This document shows, piece by piece, positions 11,967-23,147 of a DNA stretch of 64,000 nucleotides. Position numbers and translations under genes: made by a program. The number at the start of each line of letters is the position of its first letter. Position 1 is the first letter of the stretch. The notes beneath the pieces are model-generated. The model searched no databases, was not told where the DNA came from, and worked only from the letters and a program-made list of their open reading frames with translations. Origin of the DNA: Adineta ricciae (Eukaryota; Rotifera; Eurotatoria; Adinetida; Adinetidae); contig CAJNOJ010000030.1 in assembly GCA_905250025.1 (NCBI GenBank), positions 1 through 64,000 on the forward strand, in the 5' to 3' direction.

Positions 11967-12906
11967 ATCATAAACATATTTCTAATCTTGAATTGCACCT
12001 ACTGTCGATGGTTATAAACAAATAAATTGATTTGTGTATCAAATGAGCTGAATGACACATCCGTTAGAAATGTCTATGCACGCCATAGGTGGTCAATAAA
12101 CATTCTTTCGTCTTGAAAAGAAGTGGGTCACGTTTTGACGTAAGAGATGTTCAACTTGTTAATTGTTACTTCTCATTTTGTTTCTGAAGGCGATTATCTC
12201 AGTTGGATATCAATGAACATTTCCATTCTTTCTTGTATAGAGATGTTTTGAAAATTAACGAACCGAATTCAACCTCGTCGACTCATCTTACGTATGTGAG
12301 TGATCATTTATCAATGTTGAAAAACATATGTTGCGTTGTGCTGTCCTCTCTGTCTTATCAAATAAGCATTTTAACATATGGTAGCATAGTTACGAAATAA
12401 ATCCACTCGTTCTTGTTTTCATTTCATACATTAGCATGTCAACACCAAATCATGTCATCAAAACATACATTCAAGGTGAGAATTGATCCCATGTGGATGA
12501 TCTAATTGATCAATCAGCGCATCTTTTCACACACATACTTCTTTTTATGAAACAACGGTTCCATTCCATTAAATATTTCGTCACGAATCGCGAAGTTTCC
12601 TTTCTCTCAACTAACTTGCATTGAATTGTTGATAGTTTTCCGAATATTCCAATACTTAAAGTGCCGAACTCTTGACACGTGCTGTTCTCGACCCTATTAC
12701 TGGACTGTAGACATGCGCCCGGCTTCGTGTATCACCGACAAGTACTAATTAGAATTTCAATTTCGGCTTTTTTTTCTTATCTTTTCTTTTCCTTCCTTCT
12801 CGTCTATCCTAACCAATCACATTCGTTTCTTTCGTTTATCGATTACATTCAGTTGAGTGTGACCAGTCGTCATTATATCAAACAAGAGAATACGGAAAGA
12901 CATACG
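11967..12906. other. Intergenic, cyclin D upstream region
   Basis: AT-rich DNA between the secreted-protein gene and cyclin D. Open frames here (such as the 5' part of the frame from 12679) contain pyrimidine-rich sequence and no recognisable protein. A 5' exon of the cyclin gene could be hidden here. Confidence 0.35.
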
Positions 12907-13821
12907 ATGGAAACGCAACAATTAAGAACCATGCTTTCGATTGAAAAATCTGATTTCTCTCAAATACCAATGAAATCTCATCCCAAACGGCGACAAATTT
13001 CGGATTATTTACATAAAGTTTGTAGTGAAACTAACTTTGAAATCGAAGACTTATCACTTTTTTCTTTAGTTAACCGATGATGAACGAGTGTCAGATGATA
13101 TTTTTGCATTAGCAATGAATCTGTTCGATCGTTTCATTGCGAAAAGAACTTCTTTTCAATCTGACGATCGCTCATTGAAACGAATCGCTTTATGCTGTTA
13201 CCATATATCTAAAAAACTACGCACAAATATTGTCAACAATAAAGAAAATGATCAACTTTCTTCGGTATTTTCGAAAGAGAATTATGATGACGAAGAAATC
13301 TTCGTACGTATGGAAATCAAATCATTCATTCCAAATGATCGATATTCTCTTATTTAGGATACCGAGAAAATGATTTGCAACGTATTAGATTGGGATTTAG
13401 CGGCTGTTGTTCCACATGATTACATTCAACATTTCTTACCATTTGAAAATCAAATACAGATCCGTTCGCATGTTCACATTCTTCTCTCGATTGCAATCTG
13501 CGGTGAGTCAATAATTCTTTCACAAGAAAAAAAATACACAGCTGTTTCTCTTTAGAACTGAATACATTAACAATTCTTCCGAGCCTTCTAACTTGTGCAT
13601 GTATTAAAGCAGCGATGAATGGTCTTTCACTAAAAAATTTTCATCATATCGATGAATTTATCTTTCAAACGATCGGTTGTAAGAAGATCGAGCTTCTACA
13701 AACTCAATGTATGATTGAAGATTTTCTCCAATCGTGTATACAAACTCTGAAACAAACCCCGCGACGTCGCTGTTTAGCACCGATTGAAACCAGTCCTCAA
13801 CAACGAACCAGAGTGAAATGA
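12907..13821 (+). CDS. CCND: D-type cyclin
   Basis: Four exons (12907-13017, 13070-13303, 13358-13502, 13556-13821) give 251 residues. The cyclin box is recognisable from SDDIFALAMNLFDRFIA, and the second half has the D-type signature NVLDWDLAAVVPHDYIQHFL, close to the vertebrate KLKWNLAAMTPHDFIEHFL. D cyclins activate CDK4/6 to phosphorylate Rb in G1. Intron 1 uses a GTTTGT donor and is 52 nt long; it removes a stop but also part of what looks like the RR..VC-E segment, so this junction is the least certain part. An alternative donor at 13022 with an acceptor at about 13094 also keeps frame. The N-terminus METQQLRTML lacks the LxCxE Rb-binding motif. Thr-Pro and Ser-Pro sites near the C-terminus could serve turnover. 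Confidence 0.82.
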
Positions 13822-14553
13822 ACTCTTGCTGATTTAGTTTTATTTTGCATTTGAAATAAAGAGAAATGAATATTTTCGAAGGAAAGATTAGATCATTGGA
13901 TAAGAAAGACAAATGAATTCGTGTTAAGAGGATACTTAACATTTCATTTGACATGACAAATGACTCTTGACTGAAATATCCTGTTCGGGAGAGTGATGAC
14001 GAAGTGTAATCATTCAGAACTGAGAAAGGAAACGACTGGTGAGAAGAAATGTATTTTCAAATAAAAATTCATCCGGACAGAACGACAAGGGCAATGATTC
14101 GGTAAGCTATATTGATGCAACGTCGTTAACTACGACTTAAACATTATCTTAACATTTCTCTCTCGAACAATCCTCTACGCAAATAAAATCAGTTTCTTAG
14201 AATGAAACGAACTATCGTCATTGATTTCTTTCTATTTCAGCTTAAGTTAAACTGCATGCATCTACACATAAATCTCTCGTTTGGTATCAGTGAAAAACAA
14301 AACATAAAATTTGATTAATTGTTTGTTAAAGTAGTTGATGACGAACTTCTCCCGAGTAGTTTACATATAAACGAGAAGGTAAACATAAACGAAAAGAAAA
14401 AGAAACAGATATACATTGAATTTATATGGCGTGCAAAAACATAGACAGAGAGACGCGTATGTACGAAAGGATTTCTCTTACTGAGGAACAACCGAATTTC
14501 TCGTGTATGTCTTACAAAAAAAAAAGAATGAAAGCAAAAACAGTAGTGAATGT
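13822..14553. other. Intergenic, convergent 3' ends
   Basis: About 730 bp between the stop codons of cyclin D (+) and the NONO-like gene (-). An AATAAA lies at about 13854, fitting the cyclin transcript. A- and T-rich runs occur; nothing else is seen. Confidence 0.4.
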
Positions 14554-16406
14554 TTAATATCTCGGTCGTTTTCTATTGTATCCCTGTTGTTGTTGCTGTT
14601 GATAATGAAAATCGTCGCCGCTTGGGCGTGTATAACCACGTGCTACCTGATTGGTCGTGTATGCAGCATCGGTAGGTGGTGCGCGGGACATCAGTGGATT
14701 GGGATCTGGTGGGTAGCTGTTTTGCTGAAAGTCATTATATGGCATTGTATTTGTTTGTGATTGATTTGAATGATATACATTGTTTACAGGAGTAGTAGGC
14801 ATATTATATGGATGATTGTATGCATCTGGGCGATGCATTGGTACATTACTGCGACGACGATCGAGTTCCTGAGATCGAAGTTCGTCTATTCGACGAAGAT
14901 CTTCTTGACGACGTAACAATTCTAGAAACGACATAAGACACTTACCGGTTTCTTTCCATCAAATCTCGAGCAAACTCAGGTGGATCTTTATCGGATCGTG
15001 TTCATATGTACTTCATTCAGAATCACATAAACTGTTCAAAGGCTTTCTCGATAGTGCACGAAAGAAGACAAGCAAGTAAAAGCTGATTCAGACTATTAGC
15101 ACAATCGGATACAGAGTCAATATTGTCTGATCGAGTTATCTACTTAAAAATAAAATATAGCGCACTCTAGTTTCTCATTTTCTGTACGTATACGATAAAC
15201 AGAAATCATGAACACTGACGAACCTTTTTAGGATTTCTACAAATAGGAAAAATACGATCTGGTTAGATCACACGAATAGTCACTAGGTGCAATAACACTA
15301 GTATTCATTTCTGCCGCTTTGATTACAGTGTGAAAAATTACGTTTTCTAGATGCACTCTGTTTGCCCTTACCTTCTCGTAAGACTTGCGACTGATGTTCC
15401 AAATACATTTGATCGATTTCGGTCTGTAATTGTTCAGTAGCATATTGCATGCGTTTTTTAACTTCTTCTAATAACTGCTTTTCTTGTAATTCTAATTGTT
15501 TCCATTTTAGACTAATAGTTTGTTCAATACTATTCATCTCAGCGAAGCGTGGTCGAAGTTCTCGTTCTCTAAAGTGATAAAAATCCTCCGTTGAAGCACG
15601 TTCATCGATGAATAGTCATGTTCGACTTACTTGATATATGCAGGATTGCGAACTAACGACTTCTCAGGTAAGCCGTCCTCATCATCTCTGATCTCCCATG
15701 GTTCAACTATGACAGGTCTTAATTCACTGCACAAAGAAAATAAAGTTATACACTAGAAATTATTTGGAATATAACTATTACCTTGTAAGAAAAAAGCAAC
15801 GTTCCGTACATTCATTGAGACATTTTTGTGCAGATGGTTTCTTCTCAAACTCAACAATGCCTTCGCCGATCGATTTTCCTCGATCGTCAACGATTACAAC
15901 AGCACGTTCGACAACACCAAAGTATTGCTCGAATGCTTCCTTAAGCAATTCATTTGAAACATTTGGTGATAAGTTTTTCACTTTTATTGTGGCGCCTTGA
16001 CTTGCAAAACGGATACGAAGTGGCTTGCCACGTAAGATATAACCATCAAGATCGTACTTCGCTTGTTCAGCTACGTGACGTGAAGTCTAGAAGAAGAAGA
16101 AAACTGATCAATCAGGTTTACTTATAAGGTTTGCAAACATACAAGTTTGATAAAACCGAAACCACGTGATGGATTGACAAAGTATTCGACAAGTTCACCA
16201 TATTTCTCGAATAATAGTTGAAATTCTTCTTGAGTTAAATCCGACGGAATGTTACCAATAAATAAACGACAGCGACCACCTTGTGTTGGCTTCTTTTCTT
16301 CATTGATTGTCTTCTTCTCGTCGCTCGTTGTTTTCTTCTGATCACTCGTGATCTTCTTTTCATTATTCGGTGGTTGTTGTTGTTGTTGTTGTTGTTGCGA
16401 AGACAT
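14554..16406 (-). CDS. NONO: DBHS-family RNA-binding protein (NONO/PSPC1/SFPQ type)
   Basis: Five exons (16406-16143, 16086-15782, 15726-15631, 15568-15372, 14921-14554) give 409 residues. Order: a polyQ and Lys/Glu-rich start; RRM1 ([11 protein letters not shown] with RGFGFIKL); RRM2 ([14 protein letters not shown], with EGIVEFEKK); the NOPS linker ([10 protein letters not shown], with [12 protein letters not shown]); and a long charged coiled coil ending in [19 protein letters not shown], then a Pro/Gln/Asn-rich tail ending NRKRPRY. This order defines the DBHS family, obligate dimers acting in nuclear RNA retention, transcription and splicing; invertebrates usually have one gene (NonA in flies). 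The 450-nt last intron contains a short conserved-looking open segment, noted separately. An acceptor-like CAG lies 9 nt before the ATG. Confidence 0.92.
16382..16399 (-). repeat. CAA/CAG-type triplet tract coding polyglutamine
   Basis: A (GTT)n tract on the + strand, read on the - strand, encodes the run of Gln just after the start of the NONO-like protein. It is a likely length-variable microsatellite inside coding sequence. Confidence 0.7.
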
Positions 16407-16793
16407 AGTAACAAGCTGTAACGTTGTATTTTAATGTTAGAGATTTTACTACTCTGGCTACGAAGAATAAATAATTGACCGAATTCGACTGCATCATAAC
16501 GAAGAACACTAAATGCGCTGATTGGCTACTCTATTTAAATACTTCTCAAATAGTAAGGAAGCATCATAAAGCGGTTATTCTGATAGATGTCGCCCGCATG
16601 CTATGTGTACTAACAGAATTGTTATTCTGGACTCTGAACTAGACAAGAAAAGCTTACAAATGCAATGGTTTATATAAGATTTATTCAATCAAATTAATAG
16701 AGATAATAACAAATCACCTGTATAGAAAAAGAAAGTATCGTCCGAATAATCCATACTGTCCGCTACTGATCAGATCATTAGCGCAGTTCGAAT
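16407..16793. other. Intergenic between two - strand genes
   Basis: About 390 bp holding the NONO-like promoter and the 3' end of the upstream membrane-protein gene. AT-rich, with no other feature seen. Confidence 0.4.
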
Positions 16794-17981
16794 TCAAACT
16801 ATAGGATCGATCTTTGAAGTACGATGACGCATTGTAAACAAAGCCAATGCACCGAAAGCTGCAAGAATTGTAGCCAGAAGATCAAGTGCAGCAATAATAT
16901 GATTTCGTTGGACACTTTTCGGTACCCAATTATTTTCTACTACACCCCAGAAATAAATGATGAAAACAACCCACGGTGCAAATTGATAAGCGCACTTTTC
17001 TACTAAAGCTGCATTGAAGTTTGGTAGAAAAAAGAATATAGCTGCGATAGCAATTGCCAATAGTAAAACGATCGTGCCCGAATTCGCCATTAATAGTCCG
17101 AGGCGAACTTGAAGAAATAGATCAAAGGCGAGAAGAGACCGAACAGCTAGAAATGAGGACTATATGCTTAGTTTATGACAATGAATTCTTTCAAACCTGT
17201 CCAACATGTGAAAAATGCAACGCCATTTTGAGCAAAGAATCGAAGACACCATATATCCCGATTACTGGAAAGAGAGTTACTTATATTTTTGATAGGCAAA
17301 CGGACTTGACTCACAATCCTTCTGTTTCATAGATTTTCTTATTAATATGAACATTGTTATTCACAATAAACAGAGCAAGTGACAATAGTAGGAATGATAC
17401 CGCGTAGGGAATCCACGTCCACTAGAATTTGCAAATGCCTTTTCGATAAGAAAAACTTTTCAACTTACGATGATGTATTTTTGTTGAAAGAACACTAACC
17501 AAACTGCTGGAATAGCAAAACCAACGATGTAAACAATGTAGAACGCTGGCGATAATGTATTTGGTGATAGATATAAATAACCAGTTGATGATCGACGATA
17601 AATGAATGTCAGAGAATAAAGAAGCCAAGCAAGCTACAGCGAGGCCGAAAGTAATCGATTTAAGAACATAATTAAAAAAGAATCTTACCTGCCAGATATA
17701 GTTAATTGCATTCAAACATCGATAAACCCAATCGGATGGACTAACTTCATTCAGGAGCAAATCTTCGGCACGAAGTGTACCATTCTTGTAAGCATCTGAA
17801 AACATTTCATTACAAATTTCACGAGATTCAATCCAGAAGTTAACTTACAATTAGAACCCCGTTCAAATAATTGATAAACAGCAATATAACCAATGAATAA
17901 AAGAACTGCACCAAGTACAAATGCTAATCGGATATAATTATGTCGATATTCACCTGCTGCAAGCTGATTATTTACTAACAT
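16794..17981 (-). CDS. Multi-pass membrane protein of unknown function, possibly distantly TspO-like
   Basis: Six exons join in phase: 17981-17849, 17795-17689, 17633-17469, 17421-17315, 17264-17197 and 17146-16794, total 310 residues. The sequence has seven or so hydrophobic segments, including LAFVLGAVLLFIGYIAVYQL, AFYIVYIVGFAIPAVWLVFF, YAVSFLLLSLALFIVNN, SGTIVLLLAIAIAAIFFF and APWVVFIIYFWGVV. A conserved-looking core is WVYRCLNAINYIWQLAWLLY, and further on RDIWCLRFFAQNGVAF. From memory, several invertebrates carry uncharacterised proteins with the same LNxxxYIWQLxWLLY and QNG blocks; an INYIWQ-type helix also recalls TspO/MBR proteins. No catalytic motif is evident and I assign no function. 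The gene is easy to miss because each exon alone looks like a small separate ORF. Confidence 0.7.
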
Positions 17982-18999
17982 TCTTGCAATTGATTCTAAA
18001 AGTTGACAGGACTAGTCCGAACAAACATGATAAGTCAATAACACTGAAGAGCAAGTAAAAATACGAATGCATTCTACTCCAACTGATCTCCTTCTATCAG
18101 TTAAAAGTAAAGTGAAAATATCCAGCTCATCTGAAAACTTGCACTGCTATTTTTTCTAGCGATGCATCAAGATAGTGTATACCTATTCTCAAATATACTC
18201 GTGATAGATTAGAACCAAGTGCAAAAATACTAACATGATATTCATAACGGCTAGAAATATATACAAATAGTACAGCTGTTGCCCTTTGCTATTCTTCGAA
18301 ATAACAAAGAAAACAATCACAGAAAGTTCCGCACACGTCACACAATGCTTTCATTAATATCTTTATAGCAATGAATCAATAAAAATGTTTGAATAGGAGG
18401 AAAATAATGGATGATCGAAATCATGGAGGTATGCTCATCGCCTTCTTTTATAGAAATGCTTGTTTATGGAAATCAAATTTGACGAGAACGTGTCTATATT
18501 GGCACATCGTTTAAAGCTTGATTTTGAAAAATCATGCTTATAGCAACTGTGAGAACTTTTCGCCCTATGATGGCGGATAGTTCATTGTCTCTCGATATTT
18601 TATAGCAAACTGAGTAATCCTAGTTCTTAATCAAGTTACACACATATATTTTGTGGGTATAAAGTTTAAGTATGATTCTGAATAGACACGAACATTTGCA
18701 TTTGTCATCTTTTGTCTGTATCATCTGAAAAATAGTGCATAAAGATATGCATATAGATATATAATATACCACCAACAGCCGGTCTATTCAGTAAAACAAT
18801 GAAAGCAATTTTGTCAGATGAATTGACTTCTGATCTGTACGTGTGGAAATGCTGAAGTTTTTTTTTTTCTTGAAGAGACTTTTATTTTAGATCAACTCGG
18901 CAAGCAACCAACGCAGAAAAACAGAAAGATGAATATTCCAGCACGCATCATCGAGTGTCTGAACAACAGCACATTCTCCATTTCGCTATATTTTTTGTT
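17982..18999. other. Intergenic, no supported gene
   Basis: About 1 kb, AT-rich, with many stop codons in all frames. It should contain the promoter of the multi-pass membrane protein gene. Nothing else is seen. Confidence 0.4.
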
Positions 19000-19689
19000 T
19001 TAATAGTCTTCGGTTTCAAAACCCGATACTAGTATAGTTTCATTTATATGATTCAATGAATTTAATTTGAATAATGTATTCGTCATTCCAAGAACCAGAA
19101 AAAACATCATTGCGCTGATAAGTATAAACACGCTGAGAAATAAACTTTGACCAATACGCATCTTGTACAGTGCTCGTTTGTATTGTCTTCCATCATCGAT
19201 AACTTTCGTTTGAGAAAGAGTTATTAGCAAATCACTAATCGCTGGTGGGCAATAGCGAGCTGCTGTTTTATATGCATCACCACGACTTATAGCTAGAATG
19301 AATTGCCGTGTTGGAATTGAAAATGATAAGTGATCGACATCGACATGGATCATTTGATCAGATGGAATATGTTTCAAATAAATCAATCGACGACGACCAG
19401 CAATATGAATGACAACATTCGATGGAGTATTTGTTCGGTTTAATCGTTGTTCGCTAACGTCCAACTTTTGTTCTTTTTTCGCCTGCTGACTAATTGATCC
19501 GACAAGTAGAAGAAGTTGCGCTTGTGTGCTAAAAGGTTTATACGTTGGACTAAGAGCGAGAATATCTGGTAGACGTTGTCGGACAATGGCCCATTTCGAT
19601 GTCATAGGTACGTCATCTTCAAACATTTGATTATCGTAGAATGACAGTATGGATGAGTGTGAGCGCTGCGGTTGATTCAATTGGTTCAT
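19000..19689 (-). CDS. Unrecognised protein with C-terminal membrane anchor
   Basis: Single-exon frame of 229 residues starting MNQLNQPQRSHSS. The first about 180 residues are soluble, with WAIVRQRLPDILALSPTYK, a basic patch (HIAGRRRLIYLKHIP) and a predicted strand-rich middle (VDVDHLSFSIPTRQFILAI). One hydrophobic helix near residues 180-207 (SLFLSVFILISAMMFFLVLG) is followed by a short tail containing an NET glycosylation site, so the tail may face outward (type II). Single-exon structure is unusual beside intron-rich neighbours. No family recognised. Confidence 0.55.
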   Translation of the reverse strand: MNQLNQPQRSHSSILSFYDNQMFEDDVPMTSKWAIVRQRLPDILALSPTYKPFSTQAQLLLLVGSISQQAKKEQKLDVSEQRLNRTNTPSNVVIHIAGRRRLIYLKHIPSDQMIHVDVDHLSFSIPTRQFILAISRGDAYKTAARYCPPAISDLLITLSQTKVIDDGRQYKRALYKMRIGQSLFLSVFILISAMMFFLVLGMTNTLFKLNSLNHINETILVSGFETEDY

Positions 19690-21028
19690 ATAGATTTTTT
19701 CATTAATAACTGAAGTACGTGCCTTCGATGACTAAGCAGGAAAATATGTTTTTAGCAGTTGAAACTTCATTTTTGACATACATACCCATCGACGAGACCG
19801 AAAAAATCGATGTTTATATTGTTGTCGAGGAAATCCTTCGCTCATCTTCGATATTTCCTATATGTTTGAATGAGAAATCAAATAATTGGTTTTCATGTAT
19901 CCATAGGAAAACAGCTTTCTACTAGGTAACTGTATAAAGTATGCTTCTATACACTTTATATTAGTATCTTGTCCGTAATCGACCATGGATATTTTCCAAT
20001 TAGATAAATAGCATAAGAAAAACAGAAGTCGTCGTTTTCTACAAAAGCAATCATCGTTGATTATCAAGTTAAGACAAACTCATTCGATAGAACAGTATGG
20101 AAATCGATACAGTCTTCTATGTCCGTCAATCAGTAGAAACGTCTTTCATATTCATTTCCGCATGTCATAAAAACGACATGAAGACTTGATCTTCTAGTCA
20201 CTTTATGAAAAATTTGATTTCCTTTCGATTCACATCACTTACGTCACAAAATAATTCGAAGTTCTTCCCGCAATTTGTCCTTAAAGATAAGTCTTTGTCA
20301 AAAAAAGTCCTATTTTGTTCTGCGCCGAACATAAATTACACCACATTCTGTCGTTTTCTCAGGAGATCTAACCTTCATTGGTGATTAATTATATCTCGCA
20401 ATACTTGACATGAACACTAACTAATCTACCAATTTCTTGGTCTTTACCAACCTTTAGTTCAGCTTGTTTGATTTCTCTCTTTCTCGCTTCAAATTACCAA
20501 TTCGAATGAGGTTTTTTCTTGTTTCATTTTTCTTCACCAGTTGCCTTCCGGAAGGCAACTTGAAATCATTACACATGAACGAGACAATTTGTATTGTCAA
20601 ACGTCAATTGGTCTGACATGTATTTAAATTGACTTCAGTTGTAAATTCTAACAGAAAACAAAATATTTGTTTTTTATCAAAAAAATTCTCTTAACATATT
20701 TCTTTCGTTTAATTTCATGACATCTGTTCCAATAGAAAAACAAACGCGAAACTTTCATTCAGTTAGTATACAAAGCGAAAAGAAGAAGAAGAGAAGAAAT
20801 TGACAGCGTGAGAGATAGGAAGGGAGAAATCGAAATCGAACAAAAGCCCAACGAATGAAACAAATTATACAAAAAGAGAAATAGACCAAATAGTTCCGCA
20901 TGCTAAACTGATTTGCACGGGTATTTACCGATTATCACTAGACAATAAAAATTATATTTTCTGACTGAAATTCTTAGATGAGCAACCGACCCGCAGCAGC
21001 TCATTTGCATTTTTTTTATTGGATTTGC
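19690..21028. other. Intergenic with a 22-bp perfect palindrome
   Basis: About 1.3 kb between two - strand genes, AT-rich, without a supported exon. Its one sharp feature is the palindrome at 20539-20560, listed separately. GA-rich sequence occurs near 20783-20830. Confidence 0.4.
20539..20560. repeat. Perfect 22-bp palindrome
   Basis: The half AGTTGCCTTCC is followed directly by its exact reverse complement GGAAGGCAACT, with no loop. The core TTCCGGAA resembles ETS and STAT type sites. It is intergenic, about 850 bp upstream of the 19689 start. It could be a dimeric transcription-factor site; nothing nearby suggests a transposon end. Confidence 0.75.
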
Positions 21029-21751
21029 TTACGTCCGTTCGTAGCCATCGTCATCATCTGAGGCAATTGCTTTAACTGCATAAGTTCCTGACGTCGATCG
21101 TTTTTTCTTCTTCTTTTTCATTCGTCGATTACTTCCAGTTTTGGATGAAGACGATGGTACCGAACCATTACCACTATGACTAGAACGAATGTTATCAGGG
21201 CTGTTCGAATCTGATGAATCATGCAGATTTCCACTTGCATTATTGTCACATTCACGTAATTGTTCAAGCGTAATGATATTGTACTGGGAATCAAACACAG
21301 CTGGTGTTAAATCATTCGATGCTCGAACAATACGTATCGCATGGACTTTATCACGTAGAGGATTCATTGTTGATGGTGTTCCATCACGTGTACGACAAGC
21401 GAAACAGTTTGTCAAAGATGACCAGAGACTAGATGTTTCATTCGCTGATATCTTGCTGTCAGATAAAAATTTATCATTGTGATTGATTTGTGGATGAGAC
21501 AGATGGGAATTCTTATTGCCAGCGATTATCGTATGATTACTAGTTCCACCACCACTATTATGATGATGACGGTAATGTCCTAAATTACTAGTGTTAACAT
21601 CCGATATCGGAAATTCATATTCCATTTTTTGCGAGTTTTCACCATGAATTAAGCGGGCAACATTAGGTGATTGTCTACGAAATGAGGAGGGAGCGTTAAA
21701 ACCGCCGAGACCACCGAGTTCGGGCGATTGAGACGATTCGGCAGTGCCCAT
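21029..21751 (-). CDS. Unrecognised, probably N-myristoylated, low-complexity protein
   Basis: Single-exon frame of 240 residues starting MGTAESSQSPEL. Gly2 with Ser at position 6 fits N-myristoyltransferase substrates, so membrane attachment is likely. Most of the chain is Ser/Asn/His/Gly-rich and probably disordered, with a denser block WSSLTNCFACRT and VHAIRIVRASNDLTPAVF. The C-terminal end has a Lys/Arg cluster (RRMKKKKKKRS) followed by SDDDDGYERT. A good 3' splice site (TATTCTAG) sits 9 nt before the ATG, consistent with trans-splicing or an untranslated first exon. I recognise no family; a signalling adaptor is a guess only. Confidence 0.6.
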   Translation of the reverse strand: MGTAESSQSPELGGLGGFNAPSSFRRQSPNVARLIHGENSQKMEYEFPISDVNTSNLGHYRHHHNSGGGTSNHTIIAGNKNSHLSHPQINHNDKFLSDSKISANETSSLWSSLTNCFACRTRDGTPSTMNPLRDKVHAIRIVRASNDLTPAVFDSQYNIITLEQLRECDNNASGNLHDSSDSNSPDNIRSSHSGNGSVPSSSSKTGSNRRMKKKKKKRSTSGTYAVKAIASDDDDGYERT

Positions 21752-21972
21752 TTTGACATCCTAGAATAGAGAAGATGAACTCAATAGAATGAAAATGTGC
21801 ATTAATATTTGATAATGAGAATTAGTTTCTGTTTTTCATCAATTAAAGTTAACCGAGTACATGTGAAAGGAGAAGTTCGTTTAGAATTCTACTCGTTTTC
21901 GTATGAACAGATTTTCATCGAAAGGAATCTGGTTACAATTGAACAATCTGGTTTTATCTTTACTCCCTTCTG

Positions 21973-21990
21973 TCTCTCTCTCTCTCTCTC
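21973..21990. repeat. (TC)n microsatellite
   Basis: Nine TC units in the upstream region of the myristoylated-protein gene. Confidence 0.85.
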
Positions 21991-23126
21991 CCTGTCTTAT
22001 TCTTCTCCACCTTTTTTGCGGCTCAAACAACTCATACTCTATACACGCAACGCAATCACATGCAAGAATCATCATACCAGAAAAGAGAAAAAACGAACGA
22101 CAAAGAAAAATGGGAGCATAAGAGCGTACGTCCGAAGTGTATGAGGAAAGAAACGTTGTTCATCGTAACATAGCATAGTGCACATTAGCAAAGGGTGAGG
22201 GAGAGAGACAAAGAAGAAAAAGAACTAGAAGAAAACCTAAACGCATCCGCCTATATATTTTTTCTTTTCGTATATAATGATGATGATGCATTTCTTTTTT
22301 TTCTTCGTTACTATTTCTCAGTTTTACATTTCTAATCGACATTATCAATGTCTTTTCATATTACGAAGATCCCTCTAGCTGTATCTGTTGAAAGCCAAAT
22401 TGGCATTAGACATATACGCTTGACGACGTCATCTCGATAGAATACGATGCTATTACTAAACAAGAGAAGAAAAAACTCATCAAGGATTAATCGGTATTTT
22501 TCTCATGTCGTTCGTCATCGTTCTTGTTGTTGTTATTTCAATAACTAGCGCACGTCAACTTGTGCCGATCTATTTGTTGATCAAGTACCGTTAATCGGAG
22601 CGTGTGATAGCCCAACTTAATTATCCATTCGCAATAGAGAAGAAGAAGGATGTGACGGGACCAAAATCGATCATGTCTGATTTTCTCTTCTCTCGTACGC
22701 ATAAAAAAGATAGCACATGCTATGAATAATGTGAAAAAAAAGAACGTTCTTCATATTGAACTTGTGATGAGAAAACTAATGTAAATGATTTATTACAAAT
22801 CGATACAATAATTTCTATGTTGACAATAGAAATTGTTTTTTCCCTTTGTAACTTCATGAAAACATCCGATTACTTAATAATCAACATGAATCAAACAAAT
22901 ATTATTTCCCTGTCTCATTTATCCGTCGAGATTTGGTTACCCTGGTCATGTTTAATCCGTTCTATTACTTTCTCATTTGTTATTATTAACGTTTGACAAC
23001 ATCATATAGGCACAGATCGAAAGATGGACGTTGATATGCATTGAATATGTACTTACTTGGGACGAGGAATAAGTTTTGAGAGAAAAAATGCGTTTATATT
23101 TATCGTTCTATCTAACCAAGCGATCT

Positions 23127-23147
23127 TGTGTGTGTGTGTGTGTGTGT
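23127..23147. repeat. (TG)n microsatellite
   Basis: About ten uninterrupted TG units in intergenic DNA. Confidence 0.9.

Noticed and set aside
14922-14945. 24-nt GT-AG intron in the NONO gene
   Set aside because: Using it breaks the reading frame; direct splicing of 15372 to 14921 restores the DBHS coiled coil in phase.
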